The position numbers were made by a program, and so were the translations under genes. The notes under the pieces were generated by a model. The model was not told the DNA's origin and did not search any database. It worked only from the letters and a program-made list of their open reading frames with translations. 64,000 bases of DNA from Perca fluviatilis. Taxonomy: Eukaryota; Chordata; Actinopteri; Perciformes; Percidae. Positions 50,560 to 64,000 of the stretch are shown here, piece by piece (positions within the stretch are counted from its first letter, which is position 1; every line of letters begins with the position of its first letter). The DNA is taken from positions 18,113,437 through 18,177,436 of the forward strand of contig NC_053118.1 of assembly GCF_010015445.1 (NCBI RefSeq). The letters are read 5' to 3'.

Positions 50560-52697
50560 TCAGCGCCGTCTTCTGCGCCTGTGTTCGACTGCTCTTCCTC
50601 GCCGGGGCCTCTGCACACATCCATTTGTGTTTGTGGGTGGAGAGGGGAAAGCGCCATGTATGTCAGGGGACGATGGTGCAGGAACCACCGCCACAGCTGT
50701 CGGATTATTTGAATGCTGGGTGACTTGTGGCTGCGGCTGTATTTGTGTTTGGTGCTGTTGTTGTACTACAAGTGGCTGCTGCTGATGTTGTAGCTGTGTT
50801 TGCAGTGGTTCTTCAATCCGCTGTTGTTGTTGTTGTTGTTGCTGCTGCTGCTGCTGCAGTGTTTCTGTGTGTTGTAGCTGCTGCTGCTGCTGCTGAGCTG
50901 GCTGTGGCTGTAAGTGCTGTAGAGATGTTTGTGATTGGTGTGCTTGTTGTACACGATGTTGCTGTGGCTGTGGTTGCTGCTGGGCCTCAAGCACTCCTAA
51001 CAGCCTTTGCAAGAGGACATTGTTTTGTTGTAAACTGACTGCTAATGCCTCTTGCGAAGCGACAAGTGTTCTCATGTCCTGTCTGAAACCTTCCCCAAAC
51101 TCCCGCAGACTTTTTTCTACCCTATTTCCCAGTTGAATTGCCGCTTCCCCTAACCCTCGTAGCTCATCTTCAAGCCAGGAGCTGCGCGGCGGCGCTTCAA
51201 GAGGACCCTGCTGTGCTCCAAGTGAAGGCTGAGGACTGCTGGGCTGAGGGCTGCCATTGAGAAAAGGAGCACTGTAGAGGGGGGAAGGAGGCAGCCATCG
51301 TTCTGATGGAGGGGGTGGTCCTATGCCCAGACCCAGTCCTAATCCCAATTTGTCTTCCATGCTGTTCTCTACTGGTTCACCCTCAGATTCTCCCATCTCT
51401 CTGTCACGCTCAGGATTGTCCTCATCTTTCTCCAAACCATCTCTCTCTGACCCTTCCACTCCTACACCTGCAACAAAAACAAAAAAATATATATATATAT
51501 AAATAAATTAGTTGCATCTATACAAGCTACAAAGAAAAACCAAAGCAGCCAATCAAAGAAGTTATTTTTTTTTTAACCTGTATCAGAGTCAGGAAAGCAT
51601 GGGAAACTGGGCTTTGGTCTGGTGCTTTGCTTTTGCCTGGCTTGTTGAAGCCTGGGGCTCGTCTGGGACGGACGGCCAAGCATAGAGGCTCCCCTGCTGG
51701 ATGGCAGGTAACAGCTGCGGTGGCGAGCATCCGCTAGCCTTCCTCCGTTGCGTCTCTTCAGGTCATCCCAGCGCTTCTTCACCTCTCGAAGGGTGCGTGG
51801 GACTCTGGACACAGCGTTGACTCTCTCGAGGATTCCCGCCCAGATGCGCTCCCTCTCCCGCCGCCGGAGCCTCCCCGCAGGACCAAAGAGCTCTCCTTCA
51901 CACCGAGTGACTTCTGACACCAACACCTCCAGCTCTGCTCCACTGAAACGGCTTTTTCGTTTTCCTGCACCGCCAGCCGCCAGTGCAGCTGACATAGCTC
52001 TGTCTGTACAGAGAGAGGTGAGAGGACAGCCCAGAAGGGAATGAAAAAATATCAAGTGAAGCTAAATATACTGTGTGAGGAAGAGAAATGTGCTTTAACA
52101 GTGTCAGTCTTATTTCCACTCTGCTAAGCCGAAACATATTCAACAATTCCTACTTTTGGAAAGGCATGGAGCATTAAGAGCAACATGTATTTAATTGTTA
52201 CTTCCTTGAATGATTGTATTGTAGCTAAATGTTTCCTTAGTAAAACAATTTGCTGTAGCTGTTTGCATAGATGTATTGGCTGGCTGTGCTTTTCTACACT
52301 GCTGATAAAATCGTTTGATGAAATAATGTAATAATGTGTACTTTTGCCATTAGGAGCCACATCCTCTTCAGAAATTTACAAATAAACAAGGAAACACACA
52401 ATCCGGTTCCCCATAATAGTCTTAATCTCATTCAGGCTTACTTTGTTCAATGGACAAGAGGTCATCTGAGGACATGCCAGGTGCCATGATGTTGGGATGC
52501 ACAACTACCACGTTGAAGGGGAGTCCCCCAGGTAATCCACTGCTCTGGTCACAGCTGCCCTCCGAGTCATCATCCTCCCTGGGGAAGCCGTTTTCTGAGG
52601 CTCCCCCTCCAAAGGGTCCCTCCGGAGACTCCACTTTGATGTGCATGGGAGGTGATTGCTCGTACAGCAGCCCCCCCTCCTCGTAGTACTCAGTCAT
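50560..52697 (-). CDS. Myb/SANT-like DNA-binding protein with polyglutamine, MYPOP-like
   Basis: Three coding exons, 52697-52442, 52003-51578 and 51467-50560, join in frame to give 529 residues. Donors are GTAAGC and the weak GTTAAA. Residues 1-85 are acidic with a KVESPE motif. A Myb/SANT-like domain lies at about 102-170: RKSRFSGAELEVLVSEVTRC, then REVKKRWDDLKRRNGGR. Downstream is a Pro/Ser-rich region, then a predicted coiled coil at about 345-400 (EDELRGLGEAAIQLGNRVEK, NNVLLQRLLGVLEAQQQ). This is followed by a long Gln/His-rich tail with a run of 12 Gln, and a basic end (RRGRAVEHRRRRR). The domain and its …LFGPAGRL…IWAGILERVNAVS pattern recall MYPOP (p42POP), a Myb-type repressor and profilin partner, from memory. 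A role in transcription is likely. Confidence 0.85.
50821..50859. repeat. (GTT/GCT)n triplet repeat coding polyglutamine
   Basis: Six GTT-type then six GCT-type units on the plus strand; on the coding minus strand these are CAG then CAA codons, giving 12 consecutive Gln. The purity suggests length polymorphism. Confidence 0.9.
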
Positions 52698-52749
52698 GGG
52701 TCAGACGTGATTTACAGCAGAACTGACTGGCGGGCCAATTCTGATACTG

Positions 52750-53990
52750 GCAGCTGCTGCCCCATTAACACAGGTTCAAGGTGTAACTGAACCTATTGCT
52801 GAAGACATTACAAATCTCCAGTATACTGTATCAGATAACTATGAACCCGCTTTGACTACAGCTGCAACACACACTGATTTCCAAGCCAAATAAGAGTTAA
52901 AATTCCCCTAACAAACCGTTTTTAACAGTATTCTTCAAATGAATCAAGGCATTGTTGCAGCTTAGTGAGAGATAACGCTATCATGTTGGCTGATTAGAGC
53001 ATGACGTCCAGACGCTTTTATGGCTAGCTGCAGCCACTTAAATCCATTTCTATCATTTTCATTTATAGTGATATGTTACTGAGAACATGTATACACGGTG
53101 TAAAAACATCTGGAGCAGGCTAAGCTACATCTAAACCTCCAGCTGTTATACAGTGAGATGCACCATCAAGGCAGAGAATCACCTCCAGAGCTGAAATACA
53201 ACAACAAAACATAACACTGCTTACAACTGTGTAGCATTTTAAAATAGTTATGTTCGCTTTTATCATTGACGTTGACTTCTGTATTCTGTCGCATCGATGC
53301 GCATTTTTTTCTGCACCACATCCGCAATGGTTGCGCATTCCGCATATATTAGGTGCTGATCCTGCAATGGAGTTGGCTGTTAGCTAACAGGCTACTACGG
53401 TTTGAGGTAAAGCTGCAGCCCGAACTGCCAGCAAAAACTGAGCACACATGATAAGAGCGCCGAGGCTGTCGTATTTCTTACCTCATGATAACTGCTCATG
53501 GGAGACAGAGCAAAACCAAAACACAATTGGTGCAGCTGTTAGCTCAGCAGCCGATACACAAACCGAAGACAGTCGCTTACTATTGACGTCACGGAGAGGG
53601 TATGTTCAGGGCCAATCAAAGTTTGGAGATGCTGAACAAATGTATCTTTTATTTTACAGGTCCTATAGTTTTCTCACATTTCCTAGAGAGGAACTGATGT
53701 GTAAACAGTAAATTCATAGGAAGGATCCTGGGAGGATATATCATTTTGTTCTCAATACAGGGCAATATAGATTGCTGCACCTCAAATTAATGAATTCCAT
53801 TCAACTTGCATATGTATTTCTGGCAGTTTTATTTGTTTTTGATAAGATCAGTAGATTTATTTATTTTTCATATTAAAACAGGTTTTCTGATTTTTTTTTA
53901 ACGTATATCTTCTATTCATTTCTATAGAGAGATGGCTTTTTATCTTGTTTTCCTTACTACTGATTCTTTTCATTGGTAATTTTTTTTATT
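52750..53990. promoter_or_regulatory. 5' region of the Myb/SANT gene and spacer to the trypsin cluster
   Basis: No gene is recognised. A perfect CRE octamer TGACGTCA lies at 53584-53591, where a minus-strand promoter would be expected. The part from about 53850 on is homologous (inverted) to the 3' flank of trypsin copy B. Confidence 0.4.
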
Positions 53991-54100
53991 ATCTAAAAGC
54001 ACAAAACAGGGAACAACAGAGAAAGTGAGGTTGATGTTTATTTTCTCAAAGCAGATACCATAGTAAGAGACTGTTTAATGTTCCTTCCAGTCAAGTGACT

Positions 54101-55306
<1,206 letters not shown>

Positions 55307-55355
55307 GATGCTGTAAGTCTCAGCCTCGGTGTCAGCTCAGCTGCACTGCAGCCCC

Positions 55356-55455
55356 TTTTAAACCCACTCTGTCCCTCTGCTATCTGATGGACCAAGGACA
55401 CATATTTCCATTTTTCACCTTTCTGTTCAGTAACCTGTGAGAAAAACACATCTGA
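55356..55455 (-). promoter_or_regulatory. Trypsin copy A promoter: TATA and PTF1-like site
   Basis: TTTAAAAG at 55363-55356. Further upstream (minus strand) CAGATG then TGTTTTTC (about 55454-55440) resembles the E-box plus TC-box of the pancreatic PTF1 element. The block is conserved in copies B and C. Confidence 0.6.
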
Positions 55456-55506
55456 AAGACAAAAGCCAACATACTGATAATGTGAGCTTTGGTTCCACCA
55501 CCAGTT

Positions 55507-55830
55507 AGGAACAATGAGTTTATGAAAGATATACACTTATTCATTTATTTGAAATTACTGTAGAAATTTAAAGGAAATTGTGTTGCATTTTATTTTTAGC
55601 CTTACAATGCCTCTTTATCTGTCAATGTAATGGAGGTATACTGCATTACTACCATACATGTGCACAAGATACAATAATTTGGAGAAAAACAACTTTCATA
55701 TCGATAGTGTATTTAAGTTGTTGGTATTTAATTTATGATGTTTATATTTTTACTTACTAACAGTTAAAGATATTTACTTTCCCGTCTGTCTCCTGTTTGT
55801 TCTCCTGATTCATAAAACACTGACTTAAAA
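55507..55830. repeat. 5' flank of trypsin A, inverted copy of the 5' flank of trypsin C
   Basis: Sequence from the promoter out to about 55830 (ending near CTGTCTCCTGTTTGTTCTCC) is the reverse complement of 60920-61420, less a 178-bp insertion in the latter. It is part of the trypsin segmental duplication and has no gene. Confidence 0.75.
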
Positions 55831-55947
55831 AAAACAAGACAGAAACTAGTATAAAATTGTCAGACTGCAAAATTGCAAATGTGTAAGTATGATTCTCCAT
55901 AATATATGTGTGATGTTTCTATTGTTTTTCCATGATTGCCTGGTTTT

Positions 55948-56134
55948 TTAAGATTATTCTTATTTATTTTTTGGGGCTTTTCCACCTTTAATGGATAGGA
56001 CAGCTAGGTGAGAAAGGGGGAAGACATGCGGGAAATTGTCACAGGTTGACCTCAAACCCTGGACCTCTGTGTCGAGGCATAAACCTCTATGTTTATGTGC
56101 GCCTGCTCTACCAACTGAGCCAACCCAGCCACAT
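55948..56134 (-). mobile_element. tRNA-derived SINE
   Basis: On the minus strand it starts GGCTGGGTTGGCTCAGTTGG…TAGAGC (A box), with GGTCCAGGGTTTGAGG as B box 40-50 bases later, then a teleost SINE body and an A/T-rich tail. Flanking TGATTGCCTGGTTTT (55933-55947) and TGATTTCCTGGTTTT (56135-56149) form a 15-bp target duplication with one mismatch. Confidence 0.88.
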
Positions 56135-56149
56135 TGATTTCCTGGTTTT

Positions 56150-57300
56150 GAGACCTTTATATGGTCAGAAAGTATATCATCGAGTGTGGAAGTGGGGTAT
56201 TAGCTTTAGTATTGAAGTACACATTCACATTTTCAACACAATAATTCATTGAGGTCAATCTAAAACCAGTCTAATGGTCTCAAATGAAGTGTTTCACACA
56301 AAGCTTACATCATTGAGATTAAAACTAACATTTATGTTATTACTTGAAGACAAATATATTTACATATTGCCATTTATTTGGCAGGGATAAAAATACTCAA
56401 TTAAATTTCAACAATATTCTGTGTAAAAGAAATATTGTTTAGGATGTTGTTCATTGCAAATTGTAACATGAAACACAACACAACCATGAAGAGAAGGCTA
56501 CTTTTATCTAAACAAGGCTCTTAAAGAAACCTTTTTCTATGATTAATAATTTCACCGCTTTGTCATCTACTTTTTGATTTTGATTGATATGAATTACAGC
56601 ACAATGAAAGGTTTGATCAACAAATCAGGAAATAGAATATATTAATGTATCAGTATCATTCTTTCCGTAAAGATTTTTAATATAAATACCCTAAAAGACA
56701 AATATTTAAAATGTCGATGTGATCTGTTTCTGTTGCCAAATTAGTTAATCACCAGTAAATGTTCTTGTCTTGCATAATGTGACAGACACATTCAATCTCA
56801 GAGGGCAAAACCAGACACTCAGTTTTAGTGACAGGAACATTTGATCAAAGAAGCTTCTTCTAAACTCACCTTTAGCTTTAAAACATAAAATGTGTCTCCC
56901 ACTGTAAAGCCAACTTCATGTTATTTCTGATTGTCATTTTGATGTAATCTGCTGTAAACTATCCGAGGCTCTTGTGGATTATCTTCATGGATAATAAACC
57001 AATTCACGCCTTGACTTGAATGGTACGTCAAACTACTACTATCAAAATATACAATAATATAACACAGACAATTGATGTACATTTCTTTGAAAGCTATTGT
57101 TTCTCTATGAACAAGGGGCATCTATTCCGCCTGACTATGATTAAGGAAAATCACAGAGAAAGAAGCAGACATTTAAAATAAAAAAAAATCTTTTGCTTTG
57201 AATAACAATAAAAGAGACGAGTAATAGAGTTAGGGAAATATATTTCTCAATAAATACATGAAAACAGGCCCCGTGTTTAATGCATGTGCCTGGCGTGATG
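56150..57300. other. AT-rich spacer between inverted trypsin copies A and B
   Basis: No coding sequence, RNA gene or recognised repeat. It forms, with the SINE, the unique centre of the inverted duplication. Confidence 0.5.
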
Positions 57301-57344
57301 GTGCAACCAGAGCTCACATTATCAGTATGTTGACTCTTGTCTCC

Positions 57345-57444
57345 CAGATGTGTTTTTCTCACAGGTTACTGAACAGAAAGGTGAAAAATGGAAATATGTG
57401 TCCTTGGTCCATCAGATAGCAGAGGGACAGAGTGGGTTTAAAAG
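57345..57444 (+). promoter_or_regulatory. Trypsin copy B promoter: PTF1-like site and TATA
   Basis: CAGATG/TGTTTTTC at 57345-57359 and TTTAAAAG at 57437-57444, in the same arrangement as copies A and C. Confidence 0.6.
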
Positions 57445-57492
57445 GGGCTGCAGTGCAGCTGAGCTGACACCGAGGCTGAGACCTACAGCATC

Positions 57493-58727
<1,235 letters not shown>

Positions 58728-59209
58728 AGTCACTTGACTGGAAGGAACATTAAACAGTCTCTTACTATGGTATCTGCTTTGAGAAAATAAACATCAACCT
58801 CACTTTCTCTGTTGTTCCCTGTTTTGTGTTGTTAGATGAAAAAAAAATGATTTACCGATTAAATGAATCAGCAATAAGGAAAACAAGATAAAAAGTAATC
58901 TCTCTTTAGAAGTGAATAGAAGATATACGTGCAAAATAAATAATCAGAACACCGGCTTTAATATGAAAAATCATAAATCTACGTATCAAAACCAAACAAA
59001 ATGTAATACTTTTCATAAATATTTAAGAGAAAAAACCTCAAGAAATAAAACAAAAAAAGATATGTAAGTGTTTCTGTACTTTCAAAACTTAAAATTCTGA
59101 AAAGGCAGCCTTCACCACTCGCCAGATATACATTCAGGGACTGAACAAAACAGTTTGGTATTAGAGCGATTTTGAGAAAATTATTTTTCAAGATGTCTGA
59201 CTTTATTTT

Positions 59210-60400
59210 ATATAAATTTATTTTAGGCGTTTTCAATATACAGAAATGAGCATACATACATATACAAACAAACTCGGGACATAGTCCCACATTGGTGTCC
59301 TCCCCTTCTCCCTCCCAATACACCCTTCCATGGGACCAAGAGTATAAAAAAACAAAACAAGATCCAATTCTACAGCAGTATATCAATGGACTAGTCAGAC
59401 AGTTGACTAAAGAGAGCGCTTAGATAACATGAGCTGTTAGAGTTTCAACTCCTTCACATATTCGATGAGGGGAGTCCACACTCTACTGAATGTGTCACAA
59501 GAACCTTTCAGTGTATGTCTAATCTTTTGTAGCTGAAGTAAAGATAGCACCTCCTGGATCCATCTCCTGAACGGTGGGCATTTATTAGATTTCCAATTCA
59601 TTAAGATTACTCTACAAGTTATGAGACTACAGAACGCTACTGCTCTCTTTTGTGTTCTTGTGGTATGTATTTCCGAGGGTGTGACTCCAAATATAGCAGT
59701 GAGTGGATTGGGTTTGAGTGATGTGTTGCATAAAGCTAAAAGGCAGTCAAATATGGAGGACCAGAAATCAACTAGGAGGGGCATGACCGGAACATGTGAC
59801 CCAATGACACAGAGTTTCCGCATCTAGGACAAATAGGATGAACAGATGAGTATATTTTAGCTAGCCTGTCATTGGAGTAGTGTACTCTGTGAAATACCTT
59901 GGATTGTATTAGTCCATGCCTTACACATATAGGATTACAATCCAGGATTACAATTTCCAGGTCCCTTTCCCAGGCTTCACCTATTCTAGTGTGATGGAAG
60001 ATCAATATTATGTATTATATCATACGTCTTAGAGATCAGACCCCTGTTCCATGGATTCAGATTTAATAGGTCATATGCTGTGTCTTTATTTGGCGGCTTG
60101 GGGTAAGTAAGGAAATGTTTGGAGGTAAAACTGCGGACTTGGAGATATCTGAAGAAGTGTGACCTTGGGATATTATGATCTCTAACTAGGGCTTCGAAGG
60201 GCAGAAAAGAATTCTCATCAAAAAGATCAGCAAAGAAAACCAGTCCATGCCGATGCCAACCAGCGAAATTCTGATCCATCTGTGAAGGCGTGAAAAGGTG
60301 GTTAAAGGATAGAGGAGAGAAGCTATTCATCTGATCGAGGTTAAAATGTTTTACGAAATTGTGTCCAGATTCTAATGGAATTAGATACAACGGGGTTAAA
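59210..60400 (-). mobile_element. Degenerate L1-like LINE, 3' portion
   Basis: Three overlapping minus-strand ORFs in different frames (60390-59986, 60005-59772, 59823-59437) read as pieces of one L1-type polyprotein tail. They include IPRSHFFRYLQVRSF, NPWNRGLISKTYDIIHN, VHYSNDRLAKIYSS, CPRCGNSVSLGHMFRSCPS and a final block ending WIQEVLSLLQLQKIRHTLKG. Frameshifts separate them. The G-rich sequence near 59300-59330 (minus strand) and an A/T-rich tail at about 59210 mark the 3' UTR. The catalytic reverse transcriptase is missing. Confidence 0.7.
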
Positions 60401-60919
60401 CAAAAGTCTTACTATTTGTCTGAGTCCAAGATGTCTGACTTAATAAATAAAGGAATGTTTTGACTGCATGTTGCTCAAATCAGTGAAAACATATAACAAT
60501 TTAAATTAACTCAGCCACCTTGGATGATAAATAATGTGTTCATTTCATCATGCATTGAGTATTTACAACAAAACAATTGTTATCCTGAAATATATAGCCT
60601 ATGCATGTGTGTTTTCTTCTGATCACCAGCGTGACAAAAGAGGTAATAATAAATATTGTATGGAAAAATATAATTTTACATTAAGATTCAGTTTACATGT
60701 CACAACAACATCAACAACTATTTAAAAAAAATCACATGCACTGCAAACAATTCCAGAGAAATATTTTGACCCAAGTATTGTTCCCTCTCAAAAGAAAATA
60801 GAGAAATTAACTAAACATGAATACAGCATTGATATATATTGGTGATAGTAATAGCTCAAAAGAAATATTTTGTACATGTTCTATTAGACTGCATTTAAAA
60901 TAAGCGGTCTGACAATTTT

Positions 60920-61425
60920 ACACTAGTTATAAATCAGGAGAACAAACAAGAGACAGACGGGAAAGTAAATATCTTTAACTGTTAGTGAGTGGAAATATAA
61001 ACATCATCAATTAAATACTGACAACGTCAATACACTATTTATATGAAAGTTATTGTGCTTTTCTCCAAATTATGGTATCTTGTGCACCCACTTGAAAACA
61101 CATTTTTTCACACTGGCATATCCAACATGATCACCACTCATCTGTACTTAGTAATGTTCTGTATGTTTTTACTATTATTATTACCATTTTATTGTCTTGT
61201 AAGGGGATCTTGAGTGTCCAGAAAGGCGCCCATAAATAAAATGTATTATTATTATCATTATTATTATGTATGGTAGTAATGCAGTATACCTCCATTACAC
61301 AGATAAAGAGGCATTGTAAGGCTAAAAGTAAAATGCAACACAATTTCCTTTAAATTTCTAAAGTAATTTCAAACAAATTAATAAGTTTATATCTCTCATA
61401 AACTCAATGTTCGTAACAGGGGTGC
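60920..61425. repeat. 5' flank of trypsin C, inverted copy of the 5' flank of trypsin A
   Basis: Matches the reverse complement of about 55507-55830. It is interrupted at 61088-61265 by a 178-bp insertion that ends AAATAAAATGTATTATTATT, a retroposon-type tail with GGGATCTTGAGTGTCCAGAA upstream of it. Confidence 0.75.
61088..61265 (+). mobile_element. Retroposed LINE/SINE tail fragment, 178 bp
   Basis: It is absent from the corresponding place in copy A's flank, where GTGCAC is directly followed by ATGTATGG. It ends GGCGCCCATAAATAAAATGTATTATTATT, a 3' tail I recognise as widespread in teleosts. No target duplication is clear. Confidence 0.6.
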
Positions 61426-61557
61426 AACCAGAGCTCACATTATCAGTATGTTGACTCTTGTCTCCCAGATGTGTTTTTCTCACAGGTTACTGAACAGAAA
61501 GGTGAAAAATGGAAATATGTGTCCTTGGTCCATCAGATAGCAGAGGGACAGAGTGGG

Positions 61558-61565
61558 TTTAAAAG
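61558..61565 (+). promoter_or_regulatory. Trypsin copy C TATA-like element
   Basis: TTTAAAAG, about 50 bases before the ATG at 61614. The upstream PTF1-like block (CAGATG at about 61468) is also conserved, so the broken copy may still be transcribed. Confidence 0.55.
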
Positions 61566-61613
61566 GGGCTGTAGTGCAGATGAGCTGACACCGAGGCTGA
61601 GACTTACAGCATC

Positions 61614-62823
<1,210 letters not shown>

Positions 62824-62879
62824 AGTCACTTGACTGTCATTTGTTGTAAAAAACTGTATATCCCTTTAATAAAAAATCA

Positions 62880-63034
62880 AAGATACATCATGTATTTGAC
62901 TACATATTGTATTCAAACTCATCACTTTGGACTATTAAAAAATGCTGCAACCAATTTTTAATTGACTTTCACAAACCCCAACCCCAGATGTTTAACACAA
63001 CAGGTAACAATCTGTATTTGCCATGATTTATGTA
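62880..63034. other. 3' flank of trypsin C, unique
   Basis: AATAAA at 62868-62873 may serve as its poly-A signal. Nothing else is recognised. Confidence 0.35.
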
Positions 63035-63720
63035 ATGTAGTGTAATTTTATTTAAACCGGGACAGTGTACAATTAAACATTAACCTTGTATAAGAACAAG
63101 GAGAGATGCATTGTACCAGGTTGTACTACGTACTATTTTCCACCTGTAGTCCCTGGGCAGATAGGAAAACAATAAATATTCAATGCAAGTGAAGAACAAA
63201 ACATCAGAATATACTTTACAAACACATTCACACCTAATTTAGAACAATACACAACTATTTGCTAAATTGCATCAATCAAATTCATTCCCACAACCTAAAA
63301 CCAATCCATCCACCCATTCCCATATATGTGTAAAGTGTGCAATCAAAATCCTAAGCCCTCCCATTAACCACACATACACACGCACGCACACACGCATACA
63401 CACTATCTAATTCATAGATGTGTACAAGCTGTGTTGGGAGAGTATTCCACTGACTTACGGCCACAAAAGAAAAAAATGATTTGCCAAACGGAGTTGTAAC
63501 TCTCCTCTAGTAGCTGACCGAGTGGCTCGTGTTTTTTCCGGGTTGAAGGTAACACATTTCTTTTAAAGGAGGAGAAGCAGCATTATGGATGATTTTAAAG
63601 AGTAAACAAACATTCAAATGCATTATCAAATTTTCTAACTTTAAAATACCGTACTTGGTGAGTATTTGACAGTGGTGATATTAACGTGTTCTTTTGTCAT
63701 GGATCTTAAGGGCCGTTTTA
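63035..63720. repeat. Interspersed repeat region, teleost type
   Basis: TTTTATTTAAACCGGGACAG and CACCTGTAGTCCCTGGGCAG are words I associate with a common percomorph LINE-like 3' region. They are followed by a short CA-rich run at 63370-63402. No ORF of note. Family and ends are uncertain. Confidence 0.4.
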
Positions 63721-64000
63721 AATAACGATTCAAGTGGCCTTAAGGCTGTTTTACCTGCCTGAGACCAACTTGTCATGCAGTACAAAAAATGGGGACGATT
63801 CATCCAATCAAGAATAATTCATAATGTTGATTCACAAGCTACTTCTCCTGTCAATCAATATTAAAATAATATTTAGGATCCAAGGATCTCATGGTTATAA
63901 TAAACGTAGAATAAGGATATGTAGATTCTAAACTAAAAATGACAGACATGATCGCATATCAATACAAAAATGACCTTTATTGGTTTTAGGACCAACTATG

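Noticed and set aside
51748..52044. 98-codon plus ORF opposite the Myb/SANT exon
   Set aside because: Antisense shadow of a GC-rich Arg-coding exon.
56060..56134. Possible tRNA gene
   Set aside because: A and B boxes are present on the minus strand, but the cloverleaf arms do not pair well. It is joined to a SINE body with a 15-bp target duplication, so it is a SINE head.

Overview
The window looks like nuclear DNA of a teleost fish, most likely a percomorph. Its genes are split by GT-AG introns. It contains classic pancreatic trypsin genes and many repeats that I recognise as typical of fish: a tRNA-derived SINE, hAT, Harbinger and piggyBac-like elements, and LINE 3' ends. No database search was possible, so names rest on recognised motifs and on intron phases worked out by hand.

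Layout. From 1 to about 53.5 kb, every host gene lies on the minus strand: (1) a 3'-truncated C2H2 gene (1-1815, 5' exon near 2.3-2.5 kb); (2) a 416-residue C2H2/AT-hook gene resembling ZNF576 (7559-9734); (3) a nine-exon gene (12245-24773) that appears to join a ZNF576-like finger module and a 1,200-residue disordered exon to a decayed piggyBac transposase domain; (4) an 8-finger gene (27918-29554); (5) a 28-finger gene with one 4.4 kb exon (31270-42414); (6) a 17-finger gene with an RGG patch (45100-49355); (7) a Myb/SANT-like gene with a polyglutamine tract, resembling MYPOP (50560-52697). The finger genes form a tandem family. Their first coding introns are all phase 1, and three of them end in a similar HY-x-x-HA finger. 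My recollection that human ZNF576 and MYPOP both lie in 19q13.3 fits a conserved block, but this is unverified.

From 54 to 62.8 kb there are three trypsin copies. Copies A (minus) and B (plus) form a large inverted duplication. Copy C (plus) is frameshifted in exon 3.

Mobile DNA fills introns and spacers: a 1.18 kb foldback element (2737-3917), LINE and SINE remnants (about 3.9-6.0 kb), a Harbinger remnant (14233-15352), hAT elements with 8-bp target duplications (22330-23598, 27067-27455, 40448-41281, and a nested pair inside 36148-39595), a tRNA-SINE (55948-56134), and an L1-like fragment (59.2-60.4 kb).

The standout is the candidate zinc finger-piggyBac fusion. All eight splice junctions keep the reading frame and would give a protein of about 2,289 residues.
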